DNA of 64,000 nt from Serratia sp. DD3. GTDB taxonomy: Bacteria; Pseudomonadota; Gammaproteobacteria; Enterobacterales; Enterobacteriaceae. A program made the translations under genes and the position numbers. The stretch lies in assembly GCF_000496755.2 (NCBI RefSeq), contig NZ_AYKS02000067.1, forward strand, positions 62,001-126,000, read 5' to 3'. This document shows, piece by piece, positions 62,729-64,000 of the stretch. Below the pieces are notes generated by a model. That model searched no databases, had not been told where the DNA came from, and worked only from the letters and a program-made list of their open reading frames with translations. Position 1 is the stretch's first letter. Every line of letters begins with the position of its first letter.

Positions 62729-63298
62729 ATGAACCCAGAACAGATTTCCTTATTCGCTCCTATTATGACTGCATTGCAAAACCAGCAGGTTATCGCTTAT
62801 CCAACAGAGGCGGTATTCGGTTTGGGATGTGACCCTGATAGTGAGTATGCAGTGAAGACCTTACTGGCATTGAAACAACGTCCGTGGGAAAAGGGCCTGA
62901 TCCTGATCGCCGCAGACTATACACAACTCACACCGTATATTGATGACAACGTGTTGAGTGAGCGGCAGCGTGCCATGATGTTTGCCAGTTGGCCCGGACC
63001 AGTGACCTGGGTGGTCCCGGCAAAACAACAAACTCCACGCCTCCTTACAGGGCGATTTGATTCACTGGCGGTTCGTGTTAGCGCACATCCGTTGGTACAA
63101 CAGCTTTGTCGTCAGTTTGGTAAGCCTTTGGTCTCAACCAGTGCCAACTTAAGTGGCCAATCGCCGTGTCGCACGGTTATAGAAGTGAGGCAGCAGTTTG
63201 GTGACACTGTTCCGGTATTAGCGGGTGATGTAGGTGGCCGGTTGAACCCTTCTGAAATTCGAGATGTTCTGACCGGTCAGTTGATCCGTCAGGGCTAG
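62729..63298 (+). CDS. tsaC: TsaC, threonylcarbamoyl-AMP synthase
   Basis: Makes threonylcarbamoyl-AMP for the universal t6A37 tRNA modification. 189 residues (E. coli 190). YrdC fold with [56 protein letters not shown] and [12 protein letters not shown]. It sits just upstream of aroE, the standard order. Confidence 0.96.
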   Translation: MNPEQISLFAPIMTALQNQQVIAYPTEAVFGLGCDPDSEYAVKTLLALKQRPWEKGLILIAADYTQLTPYIDDNVLSERQRAMMFASWPGPVTWVVPAKQQTPRLLTGRFDSLAVRVSAHPLVQQLCRQFGKPLVSTSANLSGQSPCRTVIEVRQQFGDTVPVLAGDVGGRLNPSEIRDVLTGQLIRQG

Positions 63299-63309
63299 AG
63301 GCTATTTGT

Positions 63310-63795
63310 ATGGAAAAATTTGCGGTATTAGGTAATCCGATTACTCATAGTAAATTTCCTCGCATTCACGCACCTTTGCTGAGCAAATAGGGATCGAATA
63401 CCCTTATGGTAGGGTATTGGTTCCGCTAGAGGATGTTGAACGGATGCTACAGCAGTTTATTGCTGCTGGTGGCCAGGGAGCCAATGTCACCGTACCTTTT
63501 AAAGAACAAGCTTATAAAGTGGCGACTGAACTCAGTGAAAGAGCGACCTCTGGCAGAGACGGCAAGAGGTATGATGCTGCCGTTACTCGCTTTTGGTGGC
63601 CAGATTGTGCTCACTAATCGTACTTTTAGCCGTGTACAGGAGATGATGAAAGCGTTCCAACATCTAGGAGCGGTAAGCGCACTGCCTATGGATCAGCTCG
63701 CACAGCAGCATGTTGATCTGGTTATTAATGCGACTGCATCCGAGGTCAATGATGAGATCACCGCGCTACTAGAGAGTATGGGTAAGAGTACTTGA
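63310..63795 (+). pseudogene. aroE: Shikimate dehydrogenase pseudogene
   Basis: The remnant encodes [21 protein letters not shown], then loses frame: a single missing T near 63372-63377 (CCTTTGCTGAG, where CCTTTTGCTGAG would restore frame) puts a stop at 63388. The next piece, from about 63381 to 63557, encodes [12 protein letters not shown]... and [13 protein letters not shown]...ELSERATSG. About 55 codons are then deleted, removing the NTDG and most of the NADP GAGGA region. The third piece reads [19 protein letters not shown] ... DLVINATAS and stops at 63795 without the last roughly 50 residues. At least three independent lesions make it non-functional. Confidence 0.95.
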
Positions 63796-63896
63796 ACGCT
63801 GCTGGCAGCGGCGGCCTCGTCAGGCACGTGGCTTAGGACGATCCGAGTATCTGGACTCAGCCAACACCACCACCCCTTGAAGAATGAGGGGTATAC
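63788..63896 (-). repeat. Degenerate ERIC element at the broken aroE end
   Basis: Read on the minus strand it begins GTATACCCCTCATTCTTCAAG, continues GTGTTGGCTG, and ends GCCGCTGCCAGCAGCGTTCAAG. It is about 109 bp and keeps both ends but little of the centre. The aroE remnant stop codon (TGA, 63793-63795) lies at its edge. Confidence 0.6.
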
Positions 63897-64000
63897 CCGT
63901 ATGCCAGTTAGGCGACAGAAGCTGACAAGAACTTACTCAAAACATCACCACACTGAAGTCATTAGCGATAGATTTGTCAAAACTAATTTATGTGATGAAA

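Noticed and set aside
63897..64000. Start of an rRNA operon after aroE
   Set aside because: Many enterobacteria have rrn near aroE, but no 16S sequence or rrn promoter is recognisable in the last 100 bp.

Overview
The window is chromosomal DNA from a gammaproteobacterium of the order Enterobacterales. Gene order, protein lengths and residue-level similarity to E. coli families are unmistakable, and a 126-bp ERIC-type intergenic repeat is present. The mix of Yersinia/Serratia-like features (ERIC copies, no gsp/chiA between tuf and rpsJ, short DamX) points to Yersiniaceae, most likely a Serratia-like bacterium. A shikimate dehydrogenase gene in clear decay (aroE) and many eroded ERIC copies would suit a host-associated lineage such as S. 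symbiotica. The genus and lifestyle are inference; the order is solid.

Layout. 1-8681: the end of hofP, hofQ, then the aroK-aroB-damX-dam-rpe-gph-trpS cluster, all on +. 9069-12856: ppiA, then a BtsS/BtsR two-component system packed against pabA. 12933-20770: argD, a GLOD5-like VOC protein, yhfK and crp on -, yhfA on +, and prkB, yheU and yheT on -. 20918-26467 is the accessory part: a LysE-type exporter, a PhzF-family isomerase, an NrtR-type Nudix repressor divergent from a two-gene NAD-salvage operon (PRPP synthetase-like plus nicotinamide phosphoribosyltransferase), and an exported ankyrin protein in A+T-rich DNA. 26672-35959: yheS, kefG-kefB, yheV, slyD, slyX, fkpA, yheO and tusDCB.

36103-54635 is the ribosomal superoperon: str (rpsL-rpsG-fusA-tuf), S10, spc (with secY and rpmJ) and alpha (with rpoA), with recognisable promoters, leaders and terminators between the blocks. 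54811-64000: zntR, arfA, mscL, trkA, rsmB, fmt and def on -, dprA, smg, yrdD and tsaC on +, and a broken aroE.

The best candidates for a second look are these. The NrtR control region carries a perfect 20-bp inverted repeat in front of the NAD-salvage operon. ERIC elements are fused to gene ends: the fmt stop codon lies in one, the slyD leader is one, one lies in the crp leader and one at the broken end of aroE. A terminator-like hairpin lies inside arfA, as expected for a non-stop-regulated rescue factor. aroK and aroB are intact beside a destroyed aroE. No CRISPR array, complete insertion sequence, prophage, tRNA or rRNA gene was seen.
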